Source: Zasmidium citrigriseum | Lineage: Eukaryota; Ascomycota; Dothideomycetes; Mycosphaerellales; Mycosphaerellaceae | Direction: 5' to 3' | NCBI GenBank assembly: GCA_002786025.1 | Contig: NHNW01000008.1 | Span: 372,001 to 436,000, forward strand | DNA: 64,000 bases | In this document: positions 30,673 through 40,504 of the stretch, piece by piece | How the letters are laid out: the number at the start of each line of letters is the position of its first letter | Numbering within the stretch: position 1 is the stretch's first letter | Notes under the pieces: generated by a model | Database searches by the model: none | The model's input: the letters and a program-made list of their open reading frames with translations, nothing else | Told to the model about the DNA's origin: nothing | Made by a program: the position numbers and the translations under genes

Positions 30673-32607
30673 TTAACTCGTCTGCAACGCCGCCTGCCTA
30701 ACCCCCTCCGTAACCTCCTCCACCGCATCCCCAGCCTTAGGATTCGCCTCAGCGCCATCCTTCTCCGCACTCTCAACCGCCTGACCCGCCTTCTCAGCCG
30801 CCTTCTTCGCCTTCTTCCTCTCCTTTTCAGCTTTCTTCGCCGCCTTCTTCTTCGCCTCTTCCTCCTTGGCTTTCTTCAACTCGTCGCCTCCGAACATCTC
30901 CTTCCATTCTTTTTCTTTTTCTGGTTTGATCATCTTGAACAGATGCGCCGCTTTGCCGATCTTGTGGCCTGCGGGGATGCTGGCGGCTTTCCATTCGTCG
31001 GGGATGATGAGCATCTCGGCTTGGAGTTGCTCGAGGATCGAGCGCGTGGTGGCGGGCATGTAGGGTGCGATGACGGAGGCGAGGAGGTGGACGTGGTTGA
31101 CTGCGAGGTTGATCACGGCGTCGCAGCGTTGGCGCTCGTTGTTGAAGAGGGAGTTGTCGATGCGGTTGTCTTGTAGGAGTTTGTTACCCAATGAGGAGAT
31201 CTCACGGGCAACGACTAGGCCTTGCTTGAGATGCACGGCGTCCATCTCTTCGCGGTACTGCTTCAGCTTCTCGTTGACGTCTTCAATGTGCTTCGCGAGT
31301 CCCTTTGCAACGTCGCTTGAGGGGTCAAGATCAGGGTATGCGGGGATAACAGAGTCGTAGTTGGCCGAGTTGATGAACTTCAGGATCCGGTTGACGAAGT
31401 TGCCAAAGTTGTTGAGGAGCTCGTTGTTGTTCGCTGCAATGAAGCCATCCCATTCAAACTCGGTGTCGCTCGTTTCCGGTCGTCTGAGGAGAAGGAAATA
31501 TCTCCATACGTCAGCAGCGATACCAGTGTCCTTGGCGCTAGTGCCGAAGACACCGATGTTTCGACTCTTGCTGAATTTGCCGCCCTCGTAGTTCAAGTAT
31601 TCGGTTGTGCTGAGAGTGTTGAGCATGGTCCACTTGTCACCGGTGCCGAGTTGCGAAGAGGGAAAGACGACGGTGTGGAATGGCACGTTGTCCTTGCCCA
31701 TGAATTGGTAGAGCTTGACGTTCTCTGGATTCCTCCACCACTTCTCCCACTGGTCGGTGTAGTTGGCCGTAATCGAGACATAGCCGATGCAAGCGTCGAA
31801 CCACACGTAGAGCACCTTGTCGTCGTATCCCTCCAACGGCACCGCAGTTCCCCACTTCAGATCCCTCGTGATACCTCTTGGCTTCAGACCCTCCTTGAGC
31901 CATGCGTTCGTGATGTTGATCCCGTTATCGCTCCACCCACCCTCTTCATGGCTCTTTCTGTTCCATTCGCCAACCTGATCTTGCAGCTTGTCCAACAGCA
32001 GGAAAACGTGCTTCGTCTCGCGTGCCTCGGGGGTTGCGCCGTCCAGCTTGCAGCGTGGCTTGATCAGGTCGAGCGGGTCTAGCAAGTGGCCACACTTGTC
32101 GCACTGGTCTCCTCGCGCATCTGCGTATCCACAAAGCGGACACTCGCCCTCCACAAAGCGATCCGCCAAGAAGCCATTGTGCTGGGTGCAGTATGGCTGG
32201 GTTGTAGTCCGCTCCTCCAAGTAGCCGTTCTTGTGGAGTTTTGTGAAGATGTCCTGCGCAATGTTGGTCTGCTGCTGAGTCGGGGTTCGGCCAAAGTGGT
32301 CAAACTCGATCTCGAACCAGTCGTAGACCTGCTTGTGCAGCTTGTTGTACTTGTCGCACAGCTCTTGCGGGGTCACGCCCTCCTCGATCGCCTTGGTCTC
32401 CGTCGCCGTGCCGTACTCGTCGGTGCCGCAGATGAAGAGGGTCGGGTTGCCGCGGGCCTTGCTGTAGCGCGAGAAGACGTCTGCAGACAAGACAGAGCCG
32501 ATCACGTTTCCCAGATGCGGGACATTGTTGACGTACGGCAGGGCGGAGGTGATCAGGACGTTCTTCTTGCCCTCCTCGGGCAGGATCTCGTGTTTGGCGC
32601 CGTTCAT
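30673..32607 (-). CDS. MES1: methionyl-tRNA synthetase, cytosolic
   Basis: Class I aminoacyl-tRNA synthetase that charges tRNA-Met with methionine. Single exon, 644 residues. The HIGH-type signature is SALPYVNNVPHLGN at about residues 21-34. A zinc-binding knuckle follows (ECPLCGYADARGDQCDKCG). KFSKSRN at about residue 346 is the KMSKS motif. The WFDACIGYVSITA block lies before it, and the anticodon-binding helices are in the C-terminal half. The last 75 residues are lysine/alanine/glutamate-rich and probably bind tRNA non-specifically. The lack of an N-terminal GST-like domain and of a mitochondrial presequence points to the cytosolic enzyme. It is divergent from LTO1 across 353 bases. Confidence 0.95.
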   Translation of the reverse strand: MNGAKHEILPEEGKKNVLITSALPYVNNVPHLGNVIGSVLSADVFSRYSKARGNPTLFICGTDEYGTATETKAIEEGVTPQELCDKYNKLHKQVYDWFEIEFDHFGRTPTQQQTNIAQDIFTKLHKNGYLEERTTTQPYCTQHNGFLADRFVEGECPLCGYADARGDQCDKCGHLLDPLDLIKPRCKLDGATPEARETKHVFLLLDKLQDQVGEWNRKSHEEGGWSDNGINITNAWLKEGLKPRGITRDLKWGTAVPLEGYDDKVLYVWFDACIGYVSITANYTDQWEKWWRNPENVKLYQFMGKDNVPFHTVVFPSSQLGTGDKWTMLNTLSTTEYLNYEGGKFSKSRNIGVFGTSAKDTGIAADVWRYFLLLRRPETSDTEFEWDGFIAANNNELLNNFGNFVNRILKFINSANYDSVIPAYPDLDPSSDVAKGLAKHIEDVNEKLKQYREEMDAVHLKQGLVVAREISSLGNKLLQDNRIDNSLFNNERQRCDAVINLAVNHVHLLASVIAPYMPATTRSILEQLQAEMLIIPDEWKAASIPAGHKIGKAAHLFKMIKPEKEKEWKEMFGGDELKKAKEEEAKKKAAKKAEKERKKAKKAAEKAGQAVESAEKDGAEANPKAGDAVEEVTEGVRQAALQTS

Positions 32608-32960
32608 GGCTGGTCGTGTGCTGCGAAGTGCTGGGCTTGACTGCCCGGAGTCCGAGGGGGAATGCGACTCGAGGCCTGCTTTGTTTGGGTGCGGACTCGA
32701 ACAAGGCGAAGAGTTGGAGTCGGCGACGAGGTGGAAAGAGCAGTATTGTTTGTATGTATCTTCGCAAGTAGGAGTCGTTGTTGTTGGAAAGTCGGAGTCG
32801 GAGTTTCAATGTTCTGAATCATCCATGGATCTGAAGTTCAATTTCTCGACCTGCCCCTCCAATGACTCAAGCTGCAGGGGTCAAGCAGCCCTGCGCCGCC
32901 ACCACTGCACTCGGCCCACCATCCCCGAGACAACAACATCTCCATTCACGAACTCTCGCC
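32608..32960. promoter_or_regulatory. divergent promoter, MES1 / LTO1
   Basis: 353 bases between the two ATGs. Both products serve translation, so shared control is plausible, but no site is certain. Confidence 0.4.
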
Positions 32961-33539
32961 ATGCCCGACGACGACGTCTTCGAGGACGTCCTGAATCTGG
33001 AGGATCAGTACTACCAAGAAGGCTTCGAGCTGGGCGTCGCCGACGGCTCAAAAAGTGGCCGCATTGAGGGACGAGTCTTCGGCCTCGAGAAAGGCTTTGA
33101 AAAGTTCTTGGAGATGGGAAGACTGAACGGGAAGGCTGCTGTCTGGGAGGCCCGACTACCGCCGACTGAGCCTGCGACGGGAGACGACTCTTCAAGTCAA
33201 TCGAAGCTGCCTGCTCTATCTGGAACTGAAAGGCTAAGGAAACATGTCGAGAGACTGGCCGCCCTGAGCGATCCCAATGGCTTGAGCACCGAAAATAGCG
33301 AGGATGCTGTGTCTGAATTCGACGACCGATTGAAAGATGCCAAAGCCAAGGCTACCCTGATCTCAAGGATTGTAGGCGAAGACGATGCGAGTACTGGGCA
33401 GGAGGACGCCTCGCAAGCGTCGAATGCACCAAATGGCCGCGGTCGAGCGGTCCGTGTCAGGCGCAACGACGGCAACACTGCCCCTCGACCCACGGGAGAA
33501 ATGGAAGACTTCATTGGGCTGCCTGGAGCAAGAGGCTGA
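32961..33539 (+). CDS. LTO1: LTO1 (Yae1/Lto1 family)
   Basis: 192 residues. LTO1 with YAE1 is the adaptor that recruits the cytosolic iron-sulfur assembly targeting complex to the ABC protein Rli1/ABCE1. The N-terminus DVFEDVLNLEDQYYQEGFE leads into the deca-GX3 repeat (GFELGVADGSKSGRIEGRV, then GLEKGFEKFLEMGRLNGKA), the hallmark of the family. The rest is acidic and poorly conserved. The ATG at 32961 is preferred over an in-frame ATG at 32862 because the conserved domain starts at once. It is convergent with the glycosyltransferase gene. The conserved tryptophan at the usual C-terminus is not obvious. Confidence 0.85.
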   Translation: MPDDDVFEDVLNLEDQYYQEGFELGVADGSKSGRIEGRVFGLEKGFEKFLEMGRLNGKAAVWEARLPPTEPATGDDSSSQSKLPALSGTERLRKHVERLAALSDPNGLSTENSEDAVSEFDDRLKDAKAKATLISRIVGEDDASTGQEDASQASNAPNGRGRAVRVRRNDGNTAPRPTGEMEDFIGLPGARG

Positions 33540-33688
33540 AGTGACGGTGACTGGGGAATAGGCGGCTTTGCTTTGCAAACTATTCTCAAACACCAAGTCT
33601 AGATCTATGGATGTATCTGACGAATCGCTGGGGTCTGGCAAGAGCGCTGCCAAACAATTTGAACGCTGGCATGGACCAACCGTAAGCC

Positions 33689-35110
33689 TCAAGCAGATGC
33701 CAACTTGAAGTTCTTCGGCACAAGCCATATCCTGCTCCCACGATGCCGAAATGGAACAACCCCTCGATAGCTTGCTCTTGGTACGTCGGCCTTGTGCTCA
33801 TAGAGGAGACCGGCTCTCATCATGAAAACGGTCAAGTCCAGCAGAGAATCGTACTCAACCAACATCTCTTCCACATCCGCAGGACTTCCCACGTGACTGT
33901 CCAACACGCGATCAATGGCATCCAAGACGGTCAGCGCACTCTGATCAATCTCGACCTTCCTCGCCGAGCGCAGTCGATCACTCAACCACTGGTCATACTG
34001 CTTCTGATGCAGATATTCAAGATCGACCGCCTCCCAATCCACGTTGTCCTTGTTGAGTCGCATTTTACTCAACCAGATGTCAAACCAAGATCCATCCGTC
34101 GTTCCCTCCCTGCCAAAGGTATACACCCGATTGACCTCAGGATAAATGCAGCTCCGACCCTTCCTTTGCGCAGGTTCTCGCAACCAGTCATCCCACCAGC
34201 CTGGCGTCCAACCTCGAAGTTCATTCCACTGTTTCCGGGACCACATCCAGCCGAGTCCAGGAAAGCAATCGGTGCGGTATAGAGCTGTCGTGTCGTTCAC
34301 GTTCTCCGCCTCTCCATGGTCGTTCCAAGCAGAAACGCAATACAGCGATGGATCAGTGTCGAAGAGCGGTGACATGCGACGGAAGTAAGAGAAGAAATCT
34401 GGCGAGAGATACATATCGTCTTCGAGCATGATAAGACGATCCCAACGATCATGGCCTTCAACGCGGTCCATGACCTGGTCGAGAGCGAATTGGTAGTGGC
34501 CGGCGATCTTGAGATATGGTGTTATGGGTGGCGGTTGTTGATCCGGTGGCAAGAATTGTGGCACGGGGGCCGGTGGAGGCACGAAACCTTTCGGAGGTCC
34601 TGGCCAGTGGTATCTTAGGTGATGAACCCGGTCGCCGTATGATTCGATGACCGCAGCGACGGCTGTGCTATCACCATCTTGGCTGACGAAGATTGGATGG
34701 AGGGATGGCGAGTATGACGGACATGACAACACGGAGTCGATGGTCAGGCGAAGGTTGTCGGATCGATTGAACGCGAAGATGACGACGGGGATGAGCTCAA
34801 AAGCAGTTGGAGGAGCCGGCGTCAAAACTTCCTGTTGCTCGACCAAGCGCCCATTCGTTGCTGATTTTGCCGCAAATCGTCCTGGAGGAGAAGACAAATT
34901 TGTCCAAGTTCGATTGCTCGACCGTGCATACCACACCAGCAAACAGAACATCATCGAAATCGACGCCGCCAATGGTCTCAAGCGTCGACGAAAAGGCCAA
35001 GACATGTCGCATGGATCCAGCATCGTCGCCACTGCATTGAATTCACATGCAGCTCTCCAACGAAATACGTCGCAGAGCATGCAGCCGTGACAAGCCTTCA
35101 GATAAGGCAT
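33689..35110 (-). CDS. GnT-I type N-acetylglucosaminyltransferase (GT13)
   Basis: Type II Golgi membrane protein similar to alpha-1,3-mannosyl-glycoprotein 2-beta-N-acetylglucosaminyltransferase. A hydrophobic anchor (LAASISMMFCLLVWYA) sits close to the N-terminus. The catalytic part starts with IPVVIFAFNRSDNLRLTID. It contains IMLEDDMYLSPDFFSYF, the acidic metal-binding motif, then CVSAWNDHGE, FPGLGWMWSRKQW and SCIYPEVNRVYTFGREGT, in the order expected for GT13. The start is uncertain: ATGs at 35110, 35023 and 35005 are all in frame, and the shorter ones give a more typical cytosolic tail. Fungi mostly lack complex N-glycans, so the acceptor may differ from the animal one. Confidence 0.82.
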   Translation of the reverse strand: MPYLKACHGCMLCDVFRWRAACEFNAVATMLDPCDMSWPFRRRLRPLAASISMMFCLLVWYARSSNRTWTNLSSPPGRFAAKSATNGRLVEQQEVLTPAPPTAFELIPVVIFAFNRSDNLRLTIDSVLSCPSYSPSLHPIFVSQDGDSTAVAAVIESYGDRVHHLRYHWPGPPKGFVPPPAPVPQFLPPDQQPPPITPYLKIAGHYQFALDQVMDRVEGHDRWDRLIMLEDDMYLSPDFFSYFRRMSPLFDTDPSLYCVSAWNDHGEAENVNDTTALYRTDCFPGLGWMWSRKQWNELRGWTPGWWDDWLREPAQRKGRSCIYPEVNRVYTFGREGTTDGSWFDIWLSKMRLNKDNVDWEAVDLEYLHQKQYDQWLSDRLRSARKVEIDQSALTVLDAIDRVLDSHVGSPADVEEMLVEYDSLLDLTVFMMRAGLLYEHKADVPRASYRGVVPFRHRGSRIWLVPKNFKLASA

Positions 35111-35585
35111 TTCAAGTACCCCGCCGCCAATTGAGACAACGACAGCCACCGGACACGTCTAGACTGCTATAAGATTTCAGCCCTCTTTCCTTCTTGGGCA
35201 GCTTGATGGAGAAGCCGCCTTCTCATTGCTCTCAGTCTTTCCATCTTGACATCTCCACAACTCGTTGACATCTCTCTGCCTGCCACTGGTAAGTTTATTT
35301 CCAACATCGCCAGACGTAGGTTCAAATTTCATCATTCATGCATCGTCGCCGTCCTTTCACGTGACCCCGGCTTACCTGCCCCACTCCCCAACGTCACTTC
35401 CTCCTGAATCGAGCTCTTCTTTCCCGGCCAATGCAAACAGCGACATTACCAACTCCAACAGAAACCAATTCAAGCACATCCCCATACCGCCAAGCCGAAT
35501 ATCTCGCCGCACAATCATTCCGAATATCTTTCCTCATACCCATTTCGAATTTCCGTATTTTCCTTGAGGTTCGACTTTCCTATAG
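35111..35585. other. intergenic, glycosyltransferase promoter
   Basis: Pyrimidine-rich plus strand. No gene seen; a 100-codon frame at 35265 starts with TTG and has only low-complexity Ser/Pro content. Confidence 0.45.
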
Positions 35586-35589
35586 TGAA

Positions 35590-36385
35590 CCATGGCGCTG
35601 GGCCCGCACCACGTGCTTACTATAGGTGTGAAAATCTGGTACAGCTTTCTCTTGACGAATGAGCGCGCGGGTAAGCCTTGCGTCGTTCCGTAGTATTATA
35701 GCAAGGCTCTGATTGTTTGGGGATGATGTGTGAATGCGCCCCAGGTAAGGCGTTTTGGGCGCGACTTGAAGCGACCTTCGTGGCCGGGCGCAGGAACACT
35801 TATTAGTGTGAAGTTAGTTATTGAGGAGGTGCTGTCTCCGCAGATTGAGTGGGGGAATATGCTAGGGATTGGTGTGTTGCGAGGCTGGGGAGGAGAGGCT
35901 TCTTGGAGGATAGATGGTGAGAAACGCCCTAGGTGAGGTCTTTTGGCTGCCGGGGAGAGGTTAACTGGTGGCCTGGAGCAGGGCTACACACTGGTGTGAA
36001 GTATCTGTCTTAGAACGTGCTGTCTCCGATACGCAGGCGAGAGACCATGCTCTGAATCAGGCTATTGTGGGGTTGGGAAGTGGGTGCTATTTTTGGGGAT
36101 AAATGGAGAGAAACGCCCCAGGTGAGGCATTCTGATTGCCAGGTGAGGGGGCCTAGTTGCCCGAGTGGAGGGCGTCACAATGCGGTATGGTTTGTATTTC
36201 TCTTGGGCTATCCCCCAAACACGGGCGAGCTAATAGGCTAGCATAGGGGCTATTGGTGGGTCAGATGATTAGTAGTCTGGATGAGATACAAGCGGAAACA
36301 CCAGATGTGAGCTTTATTTGGTCCAGGAGGTGTAAGCGGATATGGGCTACACCTCAAGGGCTGTTTGGGGGTAAGAATATCGCTC
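35590..36385. repeat. degenerate tandem repeat, period about 187 bases
   Basis: Four to five diverged head-to-tail units. The anchor CGCCCCAGGT/CGCCCTAGGT occurs at 35737, 35925 and 36114, with a weaker form (CACCAGATGT) at 36299, so the steps are 188, 189 and about 185. A second anchor, GTGTGAA, occurs at 35626, 35806 and 35994 (steps 180 and 188), each followed in the last two by GTGCTGTCTCCG. The plus strand is G-rich and C-poor. No reading frame is preserved, so this is not a coding repeat. The period equals a nucleosome repeat length. It lies directly upstream of P2. Confidence 0.7.
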
Positions 36386-36505
36386 TGAGTGCGTGGCCGC
36401 CTTAGTATCTTCTCTGCCGAAATCATTCATATACTGCGCTCCTCTGCGCTCCTGGAGTCTCTTCTCTTCTCATACACACTCATCACATTCATCACATGAT
36501 CCAAC

Positions 36506-37333
36506 ATGCAACCCATCACCACCCGCGACGCCTTCAAGGGCGCTACCTTCACCCCCCGAGCCGATTGGGAGACCTGTCTCCGCAACCAAACAGCTAAGTC
36601 AAACCCCTACTGCCGATGCTGCGTCCGAGGCCAGCACAGTAGCAATCAAACTAACGACGCCATAGTGAGCGGCACAATCACCTTCCTGCCAGACGAGACA
36701 TCGGTGCCCCTGGATTCGATCGTCCGTCTCCAAGTCAACGCAGGCGCCTATTACCACCCCGGCGTCGTCCTCCTCGAATCCGCCTGCAGCGGCCGCTGCT
36801 CCGTCTTCGCGGCTCCAGTGACAAGCTTCTCCGGTACGAGCCTCCAGGCCAAGTACTCCACTGCGCGCGAGCACACCAAGAACGACATCTTCTGGCAGTA
36901 CCTGAGCCTCGAGCAGCACCACAATCCATCGCGCCCGCACAACGATCTCCGAGTACTGGCCACAGCAGGCGGTGACCGCAAAATGCACAAGATCTCCTAC
37001 GTCCGCCTGGACGGCGGCTACTGGATCGAAAAGGCCAATCTCCGGTTCTTTGGCAACAGCAGACAGCAAACAGAGCTCACCCCCGCCGCTCTGGCATACG
37101 CGCGCTGGGCTTATGGAATTTGTGAGCGGCACCGTGCGAGATGCTCCTCAGGGAATACTAACATCACTGCAGGCCCCCGAACTGGCGCAGCCAACGGGCG
37201 TGCACATACGACGCAGCGGGCGGGTCCGGGACCTTGGAGGGCTTCGCGGCCTGAAGAGGGACTGCACCCGGTTTCTGCGTCGAGAGTGCCCTCACATCTC
37301 GCCGAGAAGGGGTCTTGGAGGCGGCAATCTTGA
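36506..37333 (+). CDS. P-family protein P2 (uncharacterised, fungal)
   Basis: Up to 275 residues. It aligns along its first 210 residues with P3. It has a CRCC cysteine pair region, SGTITFLPDETSVPLDSI, YYHPGVVLLES, FAAPVTSFSGTSLQAKY, NDIFWQYLSLE, PHNDLRVL, KISYVRLDGGYWIEKANL and LAYARWAYGI. Most of these blocks are strongly kept in P3. After ARWAYGI a possible intron (37122-37172, GTGAGC to TACTAAC..CTGCAG, 51 bases) would remove 17 codons without changing the frame. The region after it is Arg/Gly-rich and its true frame is uncertain. No function is known. The 187-base repeats lie immediately upstream. Confidence 0.68.
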   Translation: MQPITTRDAFKGATFTPRADWETCLRNQTAKSNPYCRCCVRGQHSSNQTNDAIVSGTITFLPDETSVPLDSIVRLQVNAGAYYHPGVVLLESACSGRCSVFAAPVTSFSGTSLQAKYSTAREHTKNDIFWQYLSLEQHHNPSRPHNDLRVLATAGGDRKMHKISYVRLDGGYWIEKANLRFFGNSRQQTELTPAALAYARWAYGICERHRARCSSGNTNITAGPRTGAANGRAHTTQRAGPGPWRASRPEEGLHPVSASRVPSHLAEKGSWRRQS

Positions 37334-37393
37334 CTGAGCTATCATTCTTTTTATTCGGCCAGAGCGCCGCCGGTTCGCCGGTAACAGAGGCAA

Positions 37394-37744
37394 GTGCGCT
37401 TGGGAGGAAATGGGTGCCTCGCTGTGGTCGGGGACCATAGTGAGGCAATGATTCAGGTAAGTTGCAGAGGCGGAGATGAGAGAGTGGTGCATACTTCGCT
37501 GACTTGTTTGCAGGCTCTGTTCCGGGAGCACAGGAGGAGCTGCGGCTTGGAGTGTGCTACGATTTGGCGCGAGCGTGGGGCGCTGGATATCGCTGTTGGT
37601 GGCAGTGATGAACAAAGTTGTGTCGGAGTTCGAACGAGACTTTGCGGCGTGGTCCGCGTGGATGTGATGCGGAAGCTGCTGTCCAAGTGCTTTGAACCTG
37701 CCGCAGGCCTGAACTTCGTCGACATCCTGCCACCTCGGCATTGA
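37394..37744 (+). CDS. possible spliced coding segment of unknown identity
   Basis: A strong intron (37457-37513, GTAAGT to CTGACTTGTTTGCAG) joins EAMIQ to ALFREHRRSCGLECATIW, which runs on to RKLLSKCFEPAAGLNFVDI and a stop at 37742. Codon use looks coding and the opposite strand is less convincing. No ATG upstream is compelling, so it may be the last exons of P2 or a separate small gene. Family not recognised. Confidence 0.3.
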   Translation: MRLGGNGCLAVVGDHSEAMIQVSCRGGDERVVHTSLTCLQALFREHRRSCGLECATIWRERGALDIAVGGSDEQSCVGVRTRLCGVVRVDVMRKLLSKCFEPAAGLNFVDILPPRH

Positions 37745-38872
37745 ATCTCATCAACCTACCTTGCACATCTTGCAAACACCATTTTCCTTCATGCTTTGTA
37801 CATAGATCTCATCAACATCAATCAATTTGTACACATCAGAACGTTAAAGCAATGCCCTGCATCGTCTCAGAAATCAGACTCTCTCACCTTCCCATGCCTT
37901 GCCCCAGTCTGCGTCTTCATCATGCGTTCAAACGCAGCGTTGCCATCAGATAAGCTGCAGCATCACCAGCATCACCACCTGCATGTGCGACACCAACCCA
38001 GAAAATCGCAGCCTCGCTTCCATTTGGGCCAAAATATTCCTGGAAAATGAGAATTGGATCGATCCCCACTGTTCTCAGGCCCGTCTAAGCTAGAAACAGA
38101 GACGACAGCCCGTTTGGCTGACGGCGGTGTAAAGAGATCGCCCACAAAGGATTGAAGATTTTCGAACACCTTGCGCCATGACTGCCGCCGTTCAGGCCAT
38201 CTGCCAAGGCTATTCAGACGCGAATTTGTTGGAGCCATCTCAACCGCCGTTTTCGACCAGAACGCACAAACGCTCGATATTCTGCACTCGGAAGGAAAAG
38301 GCCACATATTCTGGAGGGTGGCTCATCTGCAAACGAATCGGCAGCACAAGTTACCCAATCACGCAGCCTTGCGGCGCTTACCAGGTTAAACTTTTGCCTG
38401 ACCCAGAGCCATGGCAAGGCTTTTCCACTATACACTGCCGATGACGCAGGAGAGCTCTCTTTCGATCAGCCTGGTCTATAATCATGTCAAAAATAGCGTT
38501 TTACGGTGCGTGCGATATTCTCTTTGGGAGCTAGAAGGCTGGAACCGGGCTCTTGGGTCATGCCGTACCACAGCCGTGAGTATCCTTTCGAGTGATATGA
38601 TGTTTCAACAAAATCGAGGACAATCTCTCCGAGAGCATTGGCTGGGTTTGTGATGACGTGTCTGTTCTCGATGGCTCGGACGCTCGCAGGTTTGGTGAGA
38701 TGTCCACGGTACTGACTATGTGTAGTTGCTTACTTGCTAGGGAGTCATAGGGGTGGAAACACTCTCAAGGTGAGGGGTATATGGTGTTCACCGCCCTTAA
38801 AAGAGCGCCCTGAGTCCCTCATTCTGTCCTGCTACTCCCATACCAACTCATCACGTGCAAGCTCAAAACAAA
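37745..38872. other. intergenic before P3
   Basis: No convincing gene. Several short frames overlap at 37972-38444 on both strands. A segment near 38748-38775 (GGAAACACTCTCAAGGTGAGG) resembles the anchor of the 187-base repeat upstream of P2. Confidence 0.45.
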
Positions 38873-39820
38873 ATGGCAGAAATCACCTACCGCGCTTCCT
38901 TTGCGCTCAACACATACAGCCCTAGCTCAGACTGGGCGCCCTCACTTCACGCTCAAGTTGAGCATCGCTTGCCTTTCTGCCGATCCTGTCTCCACGGAAT
39001 CCCCAACGCCCAAGCTGCCAACAGCATGCAGCTTGGCACAATCGCCTACTTGCCGCCGGAGAGATCGATCCCAAGTGATTCGATCATCCGCCACCAACCC
39101 GCCGCCAACAAGGGGGCATACAAGCACCCCGGCCTGACCCTCCTGGAGTCAGAGTGCGGCCACCTCTTCTTCGTTGCGCCTATGACCTCCTTCGATGGGG
39201 CAGGCATCGAAGCCAAGTACACCCGGGTCAAGACCCACTCCAGAAACAACATCTTCTGGAGATACCTGGCCGTGAAGAACGAATTTACCTCTCCTCACAA
39301 CGACCTCCTCTCCCTCGAGACGACCGGCGACAAGCTGTCAAAGGCGTCCTACATCCACCTCGACCAGGGCTACTGGATCGAGAAGGGCAATCTCACTCCC
39401 ATGGGATCCCACCAAGGCAGGCTGACCGTCGTGACCCCGGCAGCCTTGTCGTATACCCAATGGGCTTATGGCGTTGCGGAGAAGCACCGTGTGAGCCAGG
39501 GTATCGATTCCGAGGCGCTGAGCTTGCAGTTGGAACAGGACCGCATCGCCCGCGAGCAGGCCGCTTACTTGAGCCAAGCTCAATTTGCTTACGCCCCGAT
39601 CTCCTATACCCAGACGCCGTACCAGGGTATGCAGTGGATGCACCAGACGCTCCAGCAGCCTTGGACGGCGGGGATAGAGCAGCATCAATGGGCATATCAG
39701 TCTCCCTCGATGCCGGTCATGATGCCGACTCAGGGGCAGTGGAGGAATCACATCCCGACGATTCCTTGGGCGGTCGGGCAGACTGTGCCCTCGTATGGAT
39801 ATTGGCCGCAGAATCACTGA
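38873..39820 (+). CDS. P-family protein P3 (uncharacterised, fungal)
   Basis: Single exon, 315 residues. It has CRSCLHG, LGTIAYLPPERSIPSDSI, KHPGLTLLESECG, FVAPMTSFDGAGIEAKY, NNIFWRYLAV, SPHNDLLSL, ASYIHLDQGYWIEKGNL and LSYTQWAYGVAEKHR, matching P2 block by block. The C-terminal 110 residues are Gln/Met/Trp/Pro-rich (QWMHQTLQQPW, MPVMMPTQGQW) and probably disordered. The ATG at 38873 is the first in the frame; an upstream GTG is ignored. No catalytic residues are recognisable. The pattern of short beta strands with HPG and TSF resembles a small SH3-like barrel; that is an inference. Confidence 0.75.
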   Translation: MAEITYRASFALNTYSPSSDWAPSLHAQVEHRLPFCRSCLHGIPNAQAANSMQLGTIAYLPPERSIPSDSIIRHQPAANKGAYKHPGLTLLESECGHLFFVAPMTSFDGAGIEAKYTRVKTHSRNNIFWRYLAVKNEFTSPHNDLLSLETTGDKLSKASYIHLDQGYWIEKGNLTPMGSHQGRLTVVTPAALSYTQWAYGVAEKHRVSQGIDSEALSLQLEQDRIAREQAAYLSQAQFAYAPISYTQTPYQGMQWMHQTLQQPWTAGIEQHQWAYQSPSMPVMMPTQGQWRNHIPTIPWAVGQTVPSYGYWPQNH

Positions 39821-40504
39821 TTATTTTGGTGGAGATACAGCGCTTTTGATCATGTATTTAACAGTTGGAAGGTAATTTTTGGACTTCGACTTGCTTCACG
39901 TTTCCACACATCAATTTCATGAATTGCGTTCAATATCACATCATCCCCATAGCACTATAGGTGTTTCTCCGTGCCTCGAAGCCACCCCCCATGGCTTCAG
40001 CTTGGTATTCTTCTGCGAGAGAACGTTTAGACAAGCACAAATTCCTGTGTAAAAATCCTTCTGCTGTTGCGGCCCGAGTCAGGCTACAGCCTTGCTATTG
40101 TTTTAGCTGCATACACATGCAAACGGCGCTAAACTCTAGGATGCTTGCTTCCAGGGGCAAACATTTGAAGGTATTGTAATGTGAATCTCTTTATATGGAG
40201 CAGCTGAAATCTTCTGAGGCGTTTTGTCTACTGAAATCTTCTGAAGCTTACGAGGTAAATGGATAAAACAAGTTGAATCTCTCTATTGCAAGTATCTGAC
40301 ATCCCCAAAGCCACTGCCAAGACTGCAGTAGACCCCTGGTCTGCTCAGTGCTATTCAAGCCCATGAGCAAGACTGAGTGAGCTGCTGTACGTCGCCTTAA
40401 TGTCGCGAAGCCTGAATTCGAGGTCTGCTCGCACAATGTCAAAGCCGGCAACTTATCTGTCATCGGGAATCCTGAGACATTACAATTACTGTAGCAACAG
40501 AAGT
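39821..40504. other. intergenic between convergent P3 and P4
   Basis: AT-richer than its surroundings. No gene or repeat recognised. Confidence 0.5.

Noticed and set aside
36151..36180. tRNA-like start (GCCCGAGTGG) inside the repeat
   Set aside because: No acceptor stem pairing, anticodon arm or T-arm can be folded around it.
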